The notes beneath the pieces were generated by a model. It saw nothing but the letters and a program-made list of their open reading frames with translations, searched no databases and was not told the origin of the DNA. The translations under genes and the position numbers were made by a program. Below are positions 5,892-13,262 of a DNA stretch of 14,218 nt, one piece after another. Within the stretch, counting starts at the first letter, position 1, and each line of letters begins with the position of its first letter. The DNA comes from an uncultured Atopobium sp. Lineage in GTDB: Bacteria; Actinomycetota; Coriobacteriia; Coriobacteriales; Atopobiaceae. The stretch spans positions 1 to 14,218 of the forward strand of contig CALKRF010000025.1 in assembly GCA_937990665.1 (NCBI GenBank). Direction: 5' to 3'.

Positions 5892-6342
5892 ACTCGGCAG
5901 TGGGATTGTCGGCGGGGGAGACGTGCATGTTGCCTTCGTTGTGGGCAATGTCCGCAAGCGTCTTGCTGTCCAGGAAACTGGAGGTCATGCGGCCAAGGTC
6001 GCGCCAAATATTGATGGTGGTGCAGGACTCCATCTGAGGGCAAAGCGTAGTGTTTGTGCAGTTTAGGCAGCTAGCGGGAGCAAGATTGCCTTCGGCTGCG
6101 CGAAGAATCTCACCCAGCGTGTAGTCCTCGGGCTTGCGCGTGAGTCGATAGCCGCCGCCCTTTCCACGCAGGCTCTCAACGTATCCCGCCTTGTGCATCA
6201 GGGCAATGACCTGCTCAAGGTACTTGCGCGAGATGTTCTGGCGCTCGGAAACGTCGCCCAGCGAGACCCAGCCATCGTGAACGGCCAGGTCAGCCATTGC
6301 ACGGAGTGCGTACATTCCCTTTGTAGAGAACATTCCGGCCAC
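5890..6342 (-). CDS. Rrf2/IscR-family iron-sulfur-responsive transcriptional regulator
   Basis: The 150-aa protein has the Rrf2 winged helix-turn-helix: FSTKGMYALRAMADLA (5-20), ISRKYLEQVIALMHKAGYV (37-55) and a wing, LRGKGGGYRL (58-67). A cysteine cluster follows: Cys92, Cys95, Cys101 and Cys107. Cys95-X5-Cys101-X5-Cys107 repeats the spacing of the IscR [2Fe-2S] ligands, so the protein probably senses cluster status and represses or tunes the suf operon. It is the last gene of the operon, 2 nt past the sufU stop. This is unusual, as such regulators are more often first. The start is GTG at 6342; ATG at 6333 (MFSTKG) is a reasonable alternative. A target could be the palindrome at 11711-11736. 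The family is secure; regulation of suf is inferred from context. Confidence 0.92.
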   Translation of the reverse strand: MAGMFSTKGMYALRAMADLAVHDGWVSLGDVSERQNISRKYLEQVIALMHKAGYVESLRGKGGGYRLTRKPEDYTLGEILRAAEGNLAPASCLNCTNTTLCPQMESCTTINIWRDLGRMTSSFLDSKTLADIAHNEGNMHVSPADNPTAE

Positions 6343-6344
6343 GG

Positions 6345-6893
6345 TTACTCGCCGTCCTCGGCATGCTTGCTCTCGGCGCCGCCGTTGCTCGCGCTTGTGG
6401 CACTGCCGTTGCCCGCGCCCTCGCCGCCCTCGGTGGTAGACGTGCCAGCTGCAGAAGAACCGCTGTTGTGGGCCTCAAGCATCTCCTCGAGCGTATGCCA
6501 TGCTAGCTCGGCGCACTTAACGCGTGCGGGCATGTGAGCGATGTCGTGCAGAATGTTGGCATCTTCCAGCTGGTCAAGCACAGCCTCGTCAGTTTCTTCT
6601 CCGCGAATCATGCGACCAAAGAGTTTGCAGAGCTCAATAGCCTCTTCTGGAGTGCGATCAATCATCAGGTCGCTCATGATGTCGGCGGACGCCTGAGAAA
6701 TTGCGCATCCGCTTCCCACAAAAGCAGCCTCGGCAATCTTACCGTCCTCAATACGCACGGAAAACGTCAGCTCATCGCCACAAGAAGGGTTAACGCCCTC
6801 GTGAGAAACGGTAGGGTTGTCCATCTGATATTTGTAATCGGGGTGAGAAACGTGGTCCATAAACTCAGCGTTATACAGGTCGTTTGCTGCCAC
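6345..6893 (-). CDS. sufU: SufU-type iron-sulfur assembly protein
   Basis: SufU is the zinc-containing partner that accepts persulfide sulfur from SufS and passes it towards the SufBCD scaffold. The zinc and sulfur-transfer ligands are visible: NPSCGDEL (Cys38, Asp40), GSGCAISQASADIM (Cys63) and ARVKCAELAW (Cys127). The core fits residues 1-142. A Gly/Ser/Ala/Glu-rich tail (143-182) follows that is not part of the usual SufU core and looks disordered. The start is GTG at 6893, 17 nt after the sufS stop, preceded by its own AAGGAG about 9 nt upstream. A general NifU-like scaffold role is the alternative, but its position next to sufS favours SufU. Confidence 0.94.
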   Translation of the reverse strand: MAANDLYNAEFMDHVSHPDYKYQMDNPTVSHEGVNPSCGDELTFSVRIEDGKIAEAAFVGSGCAISQASADIMSDLMIDRTPEEAIELCKLFGRMIRGEETDEAVLDQLEDANILHDIAHMPARVKCAELAWHTLEEMLEAHNSGSSAAGTSTTEGGEGAGNGSATSASNGGAESKHAEDGE

Positions 6894-6910
6894 TTATTTC
6901 AACTCCTTGT

Positions 6911-8182
6911 TTATTTGCTGCTGACCGCGCTGCCAAAGATCTTCCATACCTGGTTAAGACCCTCGATTAGCTGGTCAATATCGTGTTTATCGTTGTAGAA
7001 CGCAACGGATGCGCGGCAGGTGCTGGACTCGTGCAGCTCAATCAAAAGCGGCTCGGCACAGTGATGACCAGCGCGAATGCAAACGTTGTTCATGTCCAGG
7101 ATGCTCGAGACGTCGTGTGGATGAACGCCGCGCACGTTAAACGCCACAGCGCCCACGTGATTCTGTCCCAGCTTGGAGCCAACGATGTCAACAAAGTCCA
7201 GCGTGCACAGTTGCTGCACCAAGTACCTGGCGAGAAGTTCTTCTCGCTTCTCGATTTTTGCCATATCCAAGCCGTTGAGGTATTCGACAGCGGCGCCGGT
7301 AGCATAGATACCTGCGGCGTCCTGCGTGCCTGCCTCAAACTTCTCGGGAACAGGAGCCCAAACGGCGCTGGTCTCGGTGACGGAATCAATCATCTCGCCG
7401 CCGGTAAGGAATGGCGGCATGGCATCGAGCAGCTCGGAGCGACCCCAAAGCACACCAATGCCCATAGGTCCGCACATCTTGTGTGCCGAGAAAGCCAACA
7501 GGTCGCAGTCAAGATCGTGCACGTCAATAGGGATGTGAGGTGCAGACTGAGCGGCGTCAACTACCATGTAGGCACCCACAGTATGAGCGCGCTTGGCAAT
7601 AGCCTTGATGTCGTTGTGAGTTCCCAGCACGTTGGAGACGTGTGTGACGGACACAATCTTTGCTCGCTCGGTGATCTTTGACGCAATCTCTTCAGGCGTA
7701 ATCTGGTACTGAGAGTTCATACGCAGGTACACCAGGTTGGCGCCAGTAGCTTTGCAAATCTGCTGCCAAGGGATGATATTAGAGTGGTGCTCCATGATGG
7801 AAATGACCACATCATCGCCTGGCTTGAGCGCATAGCGACCAAGGCTTGAAGCAACCAGATTAAGCGCCTCAGAAGTGTTGCGCGTAAAGATAATCTGACG
7901 GTCTTCAGGCTTGCCGTTTTTATCGATAGCGCCAATGAACTTTGCAATTGAAGCGCGAGCACCCTCGATAGCTGCGGTTGCTTCCACACTCCAACGATAC
8001 AGTCCGCGCAGAGCGTTTGCGTTCATGGTCTCGTAGAAGCGAGACTGCGCCTCAATAACCTCACGTGGGCGCTGAGAAGTAGCAGCACTGTCCAAGTAAG
8101 CTACCTCGGGATTTGCTGCCAGAAGCGGAAAATCTGCCTTGTAAGGGTTATCGGTAATCTGAGCAACTTCTGCGTCGGTCAT
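6911..8182 (-). CDS. sufS: SufS-type cysteine desulfurase
   Basis: This PLP-dependent enzyme converts L-cysteine to L-alanine and leaves a persulfide on its active-site cysteine for iron-sulfur assembly. In the 423-aa product the class V aminotransferase fold motifs are clear: LDSAATSQRP (30-39), EHHSN (131-135, PLP-stacking His), VVDAAQS (Asp209), SAHKMCGPMG (Lys235, Schiff base) and RAGHHCAEP (Cys375, persulfide carrier). The short segment around the catalytic cysteine matches group II (SufS) rather than IscS. The ATG overlaps the sufD stop as TAATG, pointing to coupled translation. SufU directly downstream is its expected sulfur acceptor. Confidence 0.96.
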   Translation of the reverse strand: MTDAEVAQITDNPYKADFPLLAANPEVAYLDSAATSQRPREVIEAQSRFYETMNANALRGLYRWSVEATAAIEGARASIAKFIGAIDKNGKPEDRQIIFTRNTSEALNLVASSLGRYALKPGDDVVISIMEHHSNIIPWQQICKATGANLVYLRMNSQYQITPEEIASKITERAKIVSVTHVSNVLGTHNDIKAIAKRAHTVGAYMVVDAAQSAPHIPIDVHDLDCDLLAFSAHKMCGPMGIGVLWGRSELLDAMPPFLTGGEMIDSVTETSAVWAPVPEKFEAGTQDAAGIYATGAAVEYLNGLDMAKIEKREELLARYLVQQLCTLDFVDIVGSKLGQNHVGAVAFNVRGVHPHDVSSILDMNNVCIRAGHHCAEPLLIELHESSTCRASVAFYNDKHDIDQLIEGLNQVWKIFGSAVSSK

Positions 8183-9366
8183 TACGCGACACCACCTTTG
8201 TTGGAATCGGTCTCGGAGCTGGAATCGTTGCCGTCGTTGCTGGCGGCATCTTTGCTACCTGCAGCTTCGTCATAGTCGTGAGCAATTTCTGCGCCTAGCT
8301 CAGCCTCGCAACGCTCAACAGCCACGCGGTGAGAAATCTCCTCAGGTGCGTTGATGATGGCGTCTTCAAAGAGAGCGCGTACAAACAGCTGCTCTGCAGC
8401 CTGGCGAGAAAGTCCTCGAGCTGCAAGATAATCAAGCTGCTCAGGGGAGACAGATCCGATAGTAGCGCCGTGGTTACCAGCAACATCGTCCTCATCGCAG
8501 AGAATAACAGGCATGGTCTTGTTGACAACGTCGTCACCAAGAATCATGACCGTTTCAATCTCGTTGCCCTGGGCATCCTTTGCACCACGGACAAGATCGA
8601 TGGTTGCGCGAAGCGTCTTCTTAGCTGCTTCGTTAAGGACACCAGACTCGGTGAGCTGCGCGCGCGTAGAGGTACCACGCATGCGTACCAGGTGATTGAT
8701 ATCAAGCGTCTCTTCGTGAGTAGCGTGATAGCGATTGTTGAGGTCCAGGCGAGCTCGAGCGCCAACTAAGTTAGCGGTGAGACCAAGACCAATGGTTGAT
8801 CCACCCAGAGCGTACTGCTTAACGTCAACTGCAGCATCTTGGTGAACCTCAAGACCAACACTTTCAAGGTGCTGCTGGCCCTCGTTGACACCAAGCATCT
8901 CAATAAGATGCAGCTTTGCACCAGCTTCAACCACAACGCGGGTGAGCGCAGCGCTAGTTGGGAGCGCGTCTCCGGAAGCACTCGCGTCGCTGCCTGCAGG
9001 TGCGCTGCCATCAGCCTTGCCTGCAAACGCAGCGATAACTACGGTAGCCTCGGCGCCTTCGCGCACAATGATGCCGGTGTTAGCGCACTGATTTTGAGCT
9101 GCAGAAACAGCAACAACAATAGGCTCTTCTCGCTTTGTACGAGCGGGAACGTTATAGAAATCGGACTTGAATGCCTGAGACTCTACGTAGTCAGTTACCT
9201 CTTGACCCATTCCGCACTCAATGCGCTCAAAAAGGCGAGGAAGTGGCAGGTACACTTTGCCTGCATCAGCGTGATCAGGGACGGTAACTGACAGTGAGTT
9301 AGCGCGTAGACGGTTCCACGTCTGAGCTGCAGGAACGTTGGCGCGATTAATCAAAACGTTATCCAT
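8182..9366 (-). CDS. sufD: SufD subunit of the SufBCD iron-sulfur scaffold
   Basis: SufD pairs with SufB and two SufC ATPases to build nascent iron-sulfur clusters. The 394-aa protein has the SufBD beta-helix core with the conserved C-terminal block: LCDEDDVAGNHGATIG (His299, a candidate ligand at the SufB-SufD interface), then SPEQLDYLAARGLS and the helical end LFVRALFEDAI. Two parts look added: an Ala/Gly/Ser/Asp-rich insert (about 116-141) and a low-complexity acidic/Ser/Asn tail (about 365-394). The start codon overlaps the sufB stop as TAATG, and its own stop overlaps sufS in the same way. It is assigned as SufD rather than SufB by length, order and weaker similarity to the SufB pattern. 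Confidence 0.94.
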   Translation of the reverse strand: MDNVLINRANVPAAQTWNRLRANSLSVTVPDHADAGKVYLPLPRLFERIECGMGQEVTDYVESQAFKSDFYNVPARTKREEPIVVAVSAAQNQCANTGIIVREGAEATVVIAAFAGKADGSAPAGSDASASGDALPTSAALTRVVVEAGAKLHLIEMLGVNEGQQHLESVGLEVHQDAAVDVKQYALGGSTIGLGLTANLVGARARLDLNNRYHATHEETLDINHLVRMRGTSTRAQLTESGVLNEAAKKTLRATIDLVRGAKDAQGNEIETVMILGDDVVNKTMPVILCDEDDVAGNHGATIGSVSPEQLDYLAARGLSRQAAEQLFVRALFEDAIINAPEEISHRVAVERCEAELGAEIAHDYDEAAGSKDAASNDGNDSSSETDSNKGGVA

Positions 9367-10784
9367 TAGCCAATCGCTCCTTCCATCTCAAGTTTAATTA
9401 GGTTGTTCATCTCAACGGCGTACTCCATAGGGAGCTCCTTTGAGACAGGGTTTGCAAATCCGTTAACTACCATGGTGCGAGCCTCAGCCTCAGAGCAGCC
9501 GCGGCTCATCAGGTACAAAACGGTGTCGTCAGAAATGCGACCAATAGTTGCTTCATGACCAATCTGAGCAGTTGCATTGCGGACATCCATCTCTGGGATG
9601 GTGTCGGAACGGCTAATGTTATCCAGCATCAGGGACTGACACGAGAATGCCACGCGAGCGTTTTCTGCCTTGCGGCCAACAGTAACTGCAGAGCGGAAGG
9701 TATTGACGCCGCCGTCTTTGGAGATGGACTTGGTGTCAACGTTTGCCGAGTTATTGGAGCCGTTGATAATGACTTTGCAGCCTGTATCCAGGTCTTGTGT
9801 AGCGCCTGCAAAGGTAATACCAGTGAACTCGCAGTTAGAGGAATCGCCGTTCATGATGGTAGAAGGGTAGAGGTAGGAAACGTGGCTACCAAAAGAGCCT
9901 GAGACCCACTCCATCTTTGCATTGCTGCCAATGATGGCGCGCTTAGTGTTGAGGTTGTACATGTTCTTGGACCAGTTTTCGATGGTCGAGTAGCGCAGAC
10001 GAGCGCCGTCCTTAACAAAGAGCTCAACAGCTCCCGCATGGAGGTTTGCTGCGTAGTATTTAGGTGCGGAGCAGCCCTCAATAAAGTGCAGGTCAGCGCC
10101 TTCCTCAACAATAATAAGTGTGTGTTCAAACTGGCCAGCGCCCTGAGCATTCAGTCTAAAGTAGCTCTGAAGTGGGTAGTCCAGGGTGACATTTTTAGGA
10201 ACATAGACAAAAGAACCACCAGACCATACGGCATAGTGCAGAGCCGCAAACTTGTGATCTGTTGGAGGAATCAGCTTGCCAAAGTACTCTTTAACAACAG
10301 GCTCCCACTGCGGATCGTGCAGAGCATCCTCAATGGTGGTGTAAATAACACCCTGTTCAGCAACTTCCTCGCGCATGTTGTGATAGACAATCTCAGAATC
10401 GTACTGAGCGCCAACGCCAGCAAGGCTCTCTGCCTCTGCCTGTGGAATGCCCAGACGATCAAAGGTATCCCTAATATCCTCAGGTACGTCGTCCCAGCTG
10501 TTTGCCTGCTGAGTTTTTGGCGAGACATACGTGGAGATATGATTCAAATCCAAACCTGCAATAGAAGGTCCCCAGTTGGTGGCCATCTGGCGCTGGTGAT
10601 AGGTTTCCAGAGCCGACAACCTCATCTGGAGCATCCACTCGGGCTCTTCTTTTTTCTCGGAAATAGCACGCACAATTTCTGGCGTAAGGCCATCATCGTA
10701 GCGCTCGTAACCCTCTTCGGACTTGGTGAAGTCGTAGAGCGAGCGGTCTACGTCAGCGACCTCAGATCGCTTCTTCTCGCTCAC
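9366..10784 (-). CDS. sufB: SufB subunit of the SufBCD iron-sulfur scaffold
   Basis: SufB is the main scaffold subunit on which the cluster is assembled. The 472-aa product has the standard SufB length and conserved blocks: EEPEWMLQMRLSAL (46-59), PPTDHKFAALHYAVWSGG (173-190), FVYVPKNVTLDYPLQSYFR (192-210), MEWVSGSFGS (291-300) and SCQSLMLDNISRSDTIPE (381-398), with Cys382 at the position expected for the sulfur-accepting cysteine. IGHEATIGRIS (408-418) follows. The start is GTG at 10784, inside the overlap TAGTG with the sufC stop, so expression probably depends on coupling to sufC. No frameshift or missing key residue is seen. Confidence 0.96.
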   Translation of the reverse strand: MSEKKRSEVADVDRSLYDFTKSEEGYERYDDGLTPEIVRAISEKKEEPEWMLQMRLSALETYHQRQMATNWGPSIAGLDLNHISTYVSPKTQQANSWDDVPEDIRDTFDRLGIPQAEAESLAGVGAQYDSEIVYHNMREEVAEQGVIYTTIEDALHDPQWEPVVKEYFGKLIPPTDHKFAALHYAVWSGGSFVYVPKNVTLDYPLQSYFRLNAQGAGQFEHTLIIVEEGADLHFIEGCSAPKYYAANLHAGAVELFVKDGARLRYSTIENWSKNMYNLNTKRAIIGSNAKMEWVSGSFGSHVSYLYPSTIMNGDSSNCEFTGITFAGATQDLDTGCKVIINGSNNSANVDTKSISKDGGVNTFRSAVTVGRKAENARVAFSCQSLMLDNISRSDTIPEMDVRNATAQIGHEATIGRISDDTVLYLMSRGCSEAEARTMVVNGFANPVSKELPMEYAVEMNNLIKLEMEGAIG

Positions 10785-11551
10785 TAGTTAGCACCGCCCT
10801 CATCAGACTGGTTCTCAAAACGCTCAAAGCCCTCGTGGTCAATCTGATTGATAAGGTCAGCAGGGCCGTCTGCTACCAGGTGACCCTTGACCATAACGTG
10901 AGTGCGGTCAATCTCAAGGCGCTCAAGAATGCGGGTGTTGTGAGTAATGATGAGCAGCGAGCCGTCGCAAGTCTCGCGATAGGCCTGAATGCCCTTTGAA
11001 ACAACGGAGAGTGCGTCAACGTCCAAGCCAGAGTCTGTTTCGTCGAGAATGGCAAGTTTAGGCTGAAGCAGCAAAAGCTGGAGCATCTCAACCTTTTTCT
11101 TCTCGCCACCAGAGAAGCCAACGTTAAGCTCACGCATCAAGAAGCCCTGATCAAGCTCAAGCTGATCAGAAATCTGGCCAACACGCTGACGGAACTGACG
11201 AGCGGTCATCTTAAGCTCAGGGCGCATCTGTGTAATGGTACGCAGGAATGAATAAAGAGGAACACCAGGAACCTCAACAGGTGCCTGATAGGAGAGGAAG
11301 ATGCCCGCAAGGGAGCGCTTATCTGCAGCAAGCTCAGTTACATCCTCGCCGTTAAAGATAAGGGAACCATCGGTAATCTTATAGGTAGGATCACCCATAA
11401 TGACGCGGCCAAGTGTTGATTTACCTGCGCCGTTAGGTCCCATCAGAACGTGAGCCTGGCCATCACCAATGCTCAGATTAATTGAATGCAGGATGGATTT
11501 CTCCTCGGTACCTGCAGAAATTCCGTTTACACGGAGTAGCTCAGTTGCCAT
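10784..11551 (-). CDS. sufC: SufC ATPase of the SufBCD complex
   Basis: This ABC-type ATPase drives conformational change in SufBCD; it is soluble and not part of a transporter. Counting from the ATG at 11551 (255 aa), the motifs are Walker A GPNGAGKST (38-46), the Q-loop in LSYQAPVEVPGVPL, the signature GFSGGEKKK (145-153, the SufC version of LSGGQ), Walker B LAILDETDSGLD (166-177) and the switch His204 in ITHNTR. The longer frame to 11632 adds 27 unrelated residues. GGAGAG at 11558-11563 fixes the shorter start. It is the first gene of the suf operon and is transcribed divergently from hisS. Confidence 0.96.
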   Translation of the reverse strand: MATELLRVNGISAGTEEKSILHSINLSIGDGQAHVLMGPNGAGKSTLGRVIMGDPTYKITDGSLIFNGEDVTELAADKRSLAGIFLSYQAPVEVPGVPLYSFLRTITQMRPELKMTARQFRQRVGQISDQLELDQGFLMRELNVGFSGGEKKKVEMLQLLLLQPKLAILDETDSGLDVDALSVVSKGIQAYRETCDGSLLIITHNTRILERLEIDRTHVMVKGHLVADGPADLINQIDHEGFERFENQSDEGGAN

Positions 11552-11557
11552 AAATCT

Positions 11558-11563
11558 CTCTCC
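11558..11563 (-). promoter_or_regulatory. Ribosome binding site of sufC
   Basis: GGAGAG on the minus strand stands 6 nt before the ATG at 11551. It supports that start over the longer open frame beginning at 11632. Confidence 0.75.
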
Positions 11564-11710
11564 AAATATCTCTACGTGCAAGCACGCGATACGTTTGTGA
11601 CTAGCCAGTTCGGGCAGCTCTAGGGCGAGCAAAGCCTTGCGCTAGTGCGGTTTTGTGGCAAAGACAAACGCCAATGTCACCTTCGTTTTTTGTCATACCC
11701 CAAAATCCGC

Positions 11711-11736
11711 TAATTCATACTAAATGGTAGGAATTA
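11711..11736. promoter_or_regulatory. 26-bp near-perfect palindrome, candidate operator of the suf operon
   Basis: TAATTCATAC (11711-11720) and GTAGGAATTA (11727-11736) are inverted repeats matching at 9 of 10 positions around a 6-bp spacer. Rrf2-family regulators such as IscR and CymR bind AT-rich imperfect palindromes of about this length. A possible leftward promoter overlaps it: TTGCTT (11739-11744) and TAGTAT (11717-11722) with 16 bp between them. Binding by the operon's own Rrf2 protein is an inference. Confidence 0.5.
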
Positions 11737-11744
11737 AAAAGCAA
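11717..11744 (-). promoter_or_regulatory. Possible suf operon promoter
   Basis: Minus-strand -35 TTGCTT (11739-11744) and -10 TAGTAT (11717-11722) lie 16 bp apart and embed the palindrome. Both hexamers match the consensus only partly. If correct, the leader before sufC is about 150 nt. Confidence 0.3.
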
Positions 11745-11873
11745 CCCACATATACGCACATTTCACGTTTTCTAGAAAATAATCGGATTTTTTCATAGGT
11801 TTCAAAAGTTATGAAGGCTTTTCTGTGCCAGAGTTGTCGCTCACGGGTAAACTAGAAGCGTCTATGTTCTAAC

Positions 11874-11880
11874 AAGGAGG
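11874..11880 (+). promoter_or_regulatory. Ribosome binding site of hisS
   Basis: AAGGAGG is a full-strength Shine-Dalgarno 4 nt before the ATG at 11885. It confirms the start codon. Confidence 0.88.
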
Positions 11881-11884
11881 ATTC

Positions 11885-13195
11885 ATGGGTCAGAGAATTC
11901 AAGGTACCGAAGATCTTTACGGCGGCTATATGCGCTCTTGGGAGCATATGCAAGATGTTGCCCGCCATCTGTTTGGTACTTACGGTTTTGACCGCATTGA
12001 GACTCCAGCACTTGAGCAGGTAGACACCTTTGTGCACGGCATTGGTGAGTCCACCGACGTTGTGCGCAAAGAGATGTTCCGCGTCTTTTCAGGTGCGCTG
12101 CTTGAGGACCTGCTAGCCGCCGGTAATGAGTCCGGTCTTAAGCCTCGCCAGCGCATGGCTATGCGTCCTGAGGGAACTGCTGGTGTAGTTCGTGCTGCTG
12201 TTGAGCACAACTTTGTGCCACAGGGAGGAACTCCTGCAAAACTTTGGTACGCCGAGTCAATGTTCAGGGGAGAGCGTCCTCAGAAGGGTCGCCTGCGCCA
12301 GTTTCACCAGGTAGGTGTTGAGTGGCTTGGTGCCTCAGATCCAGCTGCCGATGCAGAGTCCATCATCATGTTGATGAAGTTTTACGAGCAGATGGGTTTC
12401 TCGCCAGCTGATATGAAGCTCATGATTAACTCCATGGGTGATGCGGAGTGCCGCCCTGCATATCGCGAGAAGGTCAAGCAGTTCATTCTTGATCACAAGG
12501 ATGAGATGTGTGAGGACTGTCTTGAGCGTGCAGAGATTAATCCGCTGCGTGCATTTGACTGCAAAAACGAGAGTTGTCACGCGGTCATGAAGGACGCTCC
12601 GCTGATTTCTGACAACCTGTGTGATGATTGCCGTGCTCACTATGAGCAGGTCAAGGCATATTTGGATGCTGCTGGTATTTCATACGTTGAGGATCCAACA
12701 CTTGTTCGTGGTTTGGATTACTATACGCGTACCGTCTTTGAGGTAGAGGTTCCAAACGCTGGTGTTGGCGCCATTGGCGGTGGCGGTCGTTATGACGGTC
12801 TTGTTGAGCTTGAAGGCGGAAAGCCAACTCCAGGTGTTGGATTTGCTGTTGGTTTTGAGCGCATTATGCTTGCGCTGGAAGCTCTTGGTGTTGCAGCCGA
12901 GCCAGCGGCTCCAAGCTGTGTCTATGTAGCTTGCGCAGGTGCTGAGCAGGCTCCTGTTGTATTTGATGCTGTGCTGGCACTACGTGAGGCTGGCATTAGA
13001 TGCGAAGCTGATCGTACTGGCCGTTCGCTAAAGGCTCAGTTTAAGCAGGCAGATAAGATGGGTGCAACGCTTTGCGTGGTCATTGGTCCAGATGAGGTTG
13101 AAGCTGGCGCGGTAACTCTTCGTGACATGGAGTCTCACGAGCAGGTACAGGTGCCTGCTGACCAGCTTGTTGCTGAGGTAAAAGCCAGACTGTAA
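11885..13195 (+). CDS. hisS: Histidine--tRNA ligase
   Basis: This class II aminoacyl-tRNA synthetase charges tRNA-His in the cytosol. The 436-aa product has motif 1 around residues 7-48 (GTEDLYGG, IETPALEQVDTF), motif 2 (MAMRPEGTAG 91-100, MFRGERPQKGRLRQFHQVGVEWLG 126-149), the histidine-specific LVRGLDYYTRTVFE (273-286), motif 3 (GVGFAVGFERIMLAL 317-331) and a C-terminal anticodon-binding domain (about 344-436). The insertion domain carries cysteine pairs Cys209/212 and Cys246/249 plus Cys226 and Cys231, which could bind zinc. The gene has a strong Shine-Dalgarno, is divergent from sufC and ends at a shared terminator. An exact copy of the dispersed 12-mer lies at 12394-12405, encoding GFSP. 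Confidence 0.97.
   Translation: MGQRIQGTEDLYGGYMRSWEHMQDVARHLFGTYGFDRIETPALEQVDTFVHGIGESTDVVRKEMFRVFSGALLEDLLAAGNESGLKPRQRMAMRPEGTAGVVRAAVEHNFVPQGGTPAKLWYAESMFRGERPQKGRLRQFHQVGVEWLGASDPAADAESIIMLMKFYEQMGFSPADMKLMINSMGDAECRPAYREKVKQFILDHKDEMCEDCLERAEINPLRAFDCKNESCHAVMKDAPLISDNLCDDCRAHYEQVKAYLDAAGISYVEDPTLVRGLDYYTRTVFEVEVPNAGVGAIGGGGRYDGLVELEGGKPTPGVGFAVGFERIMLALEALGVAAEPAAPSCVYVACAGAEQAPVVFDAVLALREAGIRCEADRTGRSLKAQFKQADKMGATLCVVIGPDEVEAGAVTLRDMESHEQVQVPADQLVAEVKARL
12394..12405 (+). repeat. Dispersed 12-mer GGGTTTCTCGCC inside hisS
   Basis: A perfect copy lies in frame in the hisS insertion region, reading GFSP (171-174). With its upstream GAT it also matches the 15-mer at 121-135. Confidence 0.7.
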
Positions 13196-13222
13196 CGGCT
13201 AACGGATTCTAACAGTCAAACG

Positions 13223-13262
13223 TAAACCCTCTCGTGTCTGTGACTCGGGAGGGTTTGTTTTG
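13223..13262. terminator. Shared terminator between hisS and the NhaC-type gene
   Basis: The stem 13224-13234/13246-13256 (AAACCCTC paired with GAGGGTTT, extended by a G-T pair and CG) has an 11-nt loop. On the plus strand GTTTTG follows and on the minus strand TTTACGTTT. It lies between two convergent genes and probably serves both. Confidence 0.82.

Larger units (their letters stand above)
11552..11884. other. Divergent sufC/hisS control region
   Basis: This 333-bp spacer holds no gene. It carries the sufC Shine-Dalgarno (11558-11563), a long presumed suf leader, the 26-bp palindrome at 11711-11736, a 12-bp palindrome TTTTCTAGAAAA (11768-11779), an inverted pair TTCATA/TATGAA (11792-11797 and 11810-11815) and the hisS Shine-Dalgarno (11874-11880). 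I find no clear consensus promoter for hisS. No T-box-like or other riboswitch structure was recognised by eye. Confidence 0.6.

Noticed and set aside
5728..6066. Plus-strand open frame across the right repeat and the rrf2 end
   Set aside because: It overlaps repeats and the antisense of a clear Rrf2 gene; the composition is not protein-like.
11552..11632. N-terminal extension of SufC from the upstream start at 11632
   Set aside because: GGAGAG before the ATG at 11551 and the SufC family length support the shorter protein.
11885..13195. Frameshift or truncation in hisS
   Set aside because: All class II and histidine-specific motifs are in one frame, and the length is normal.
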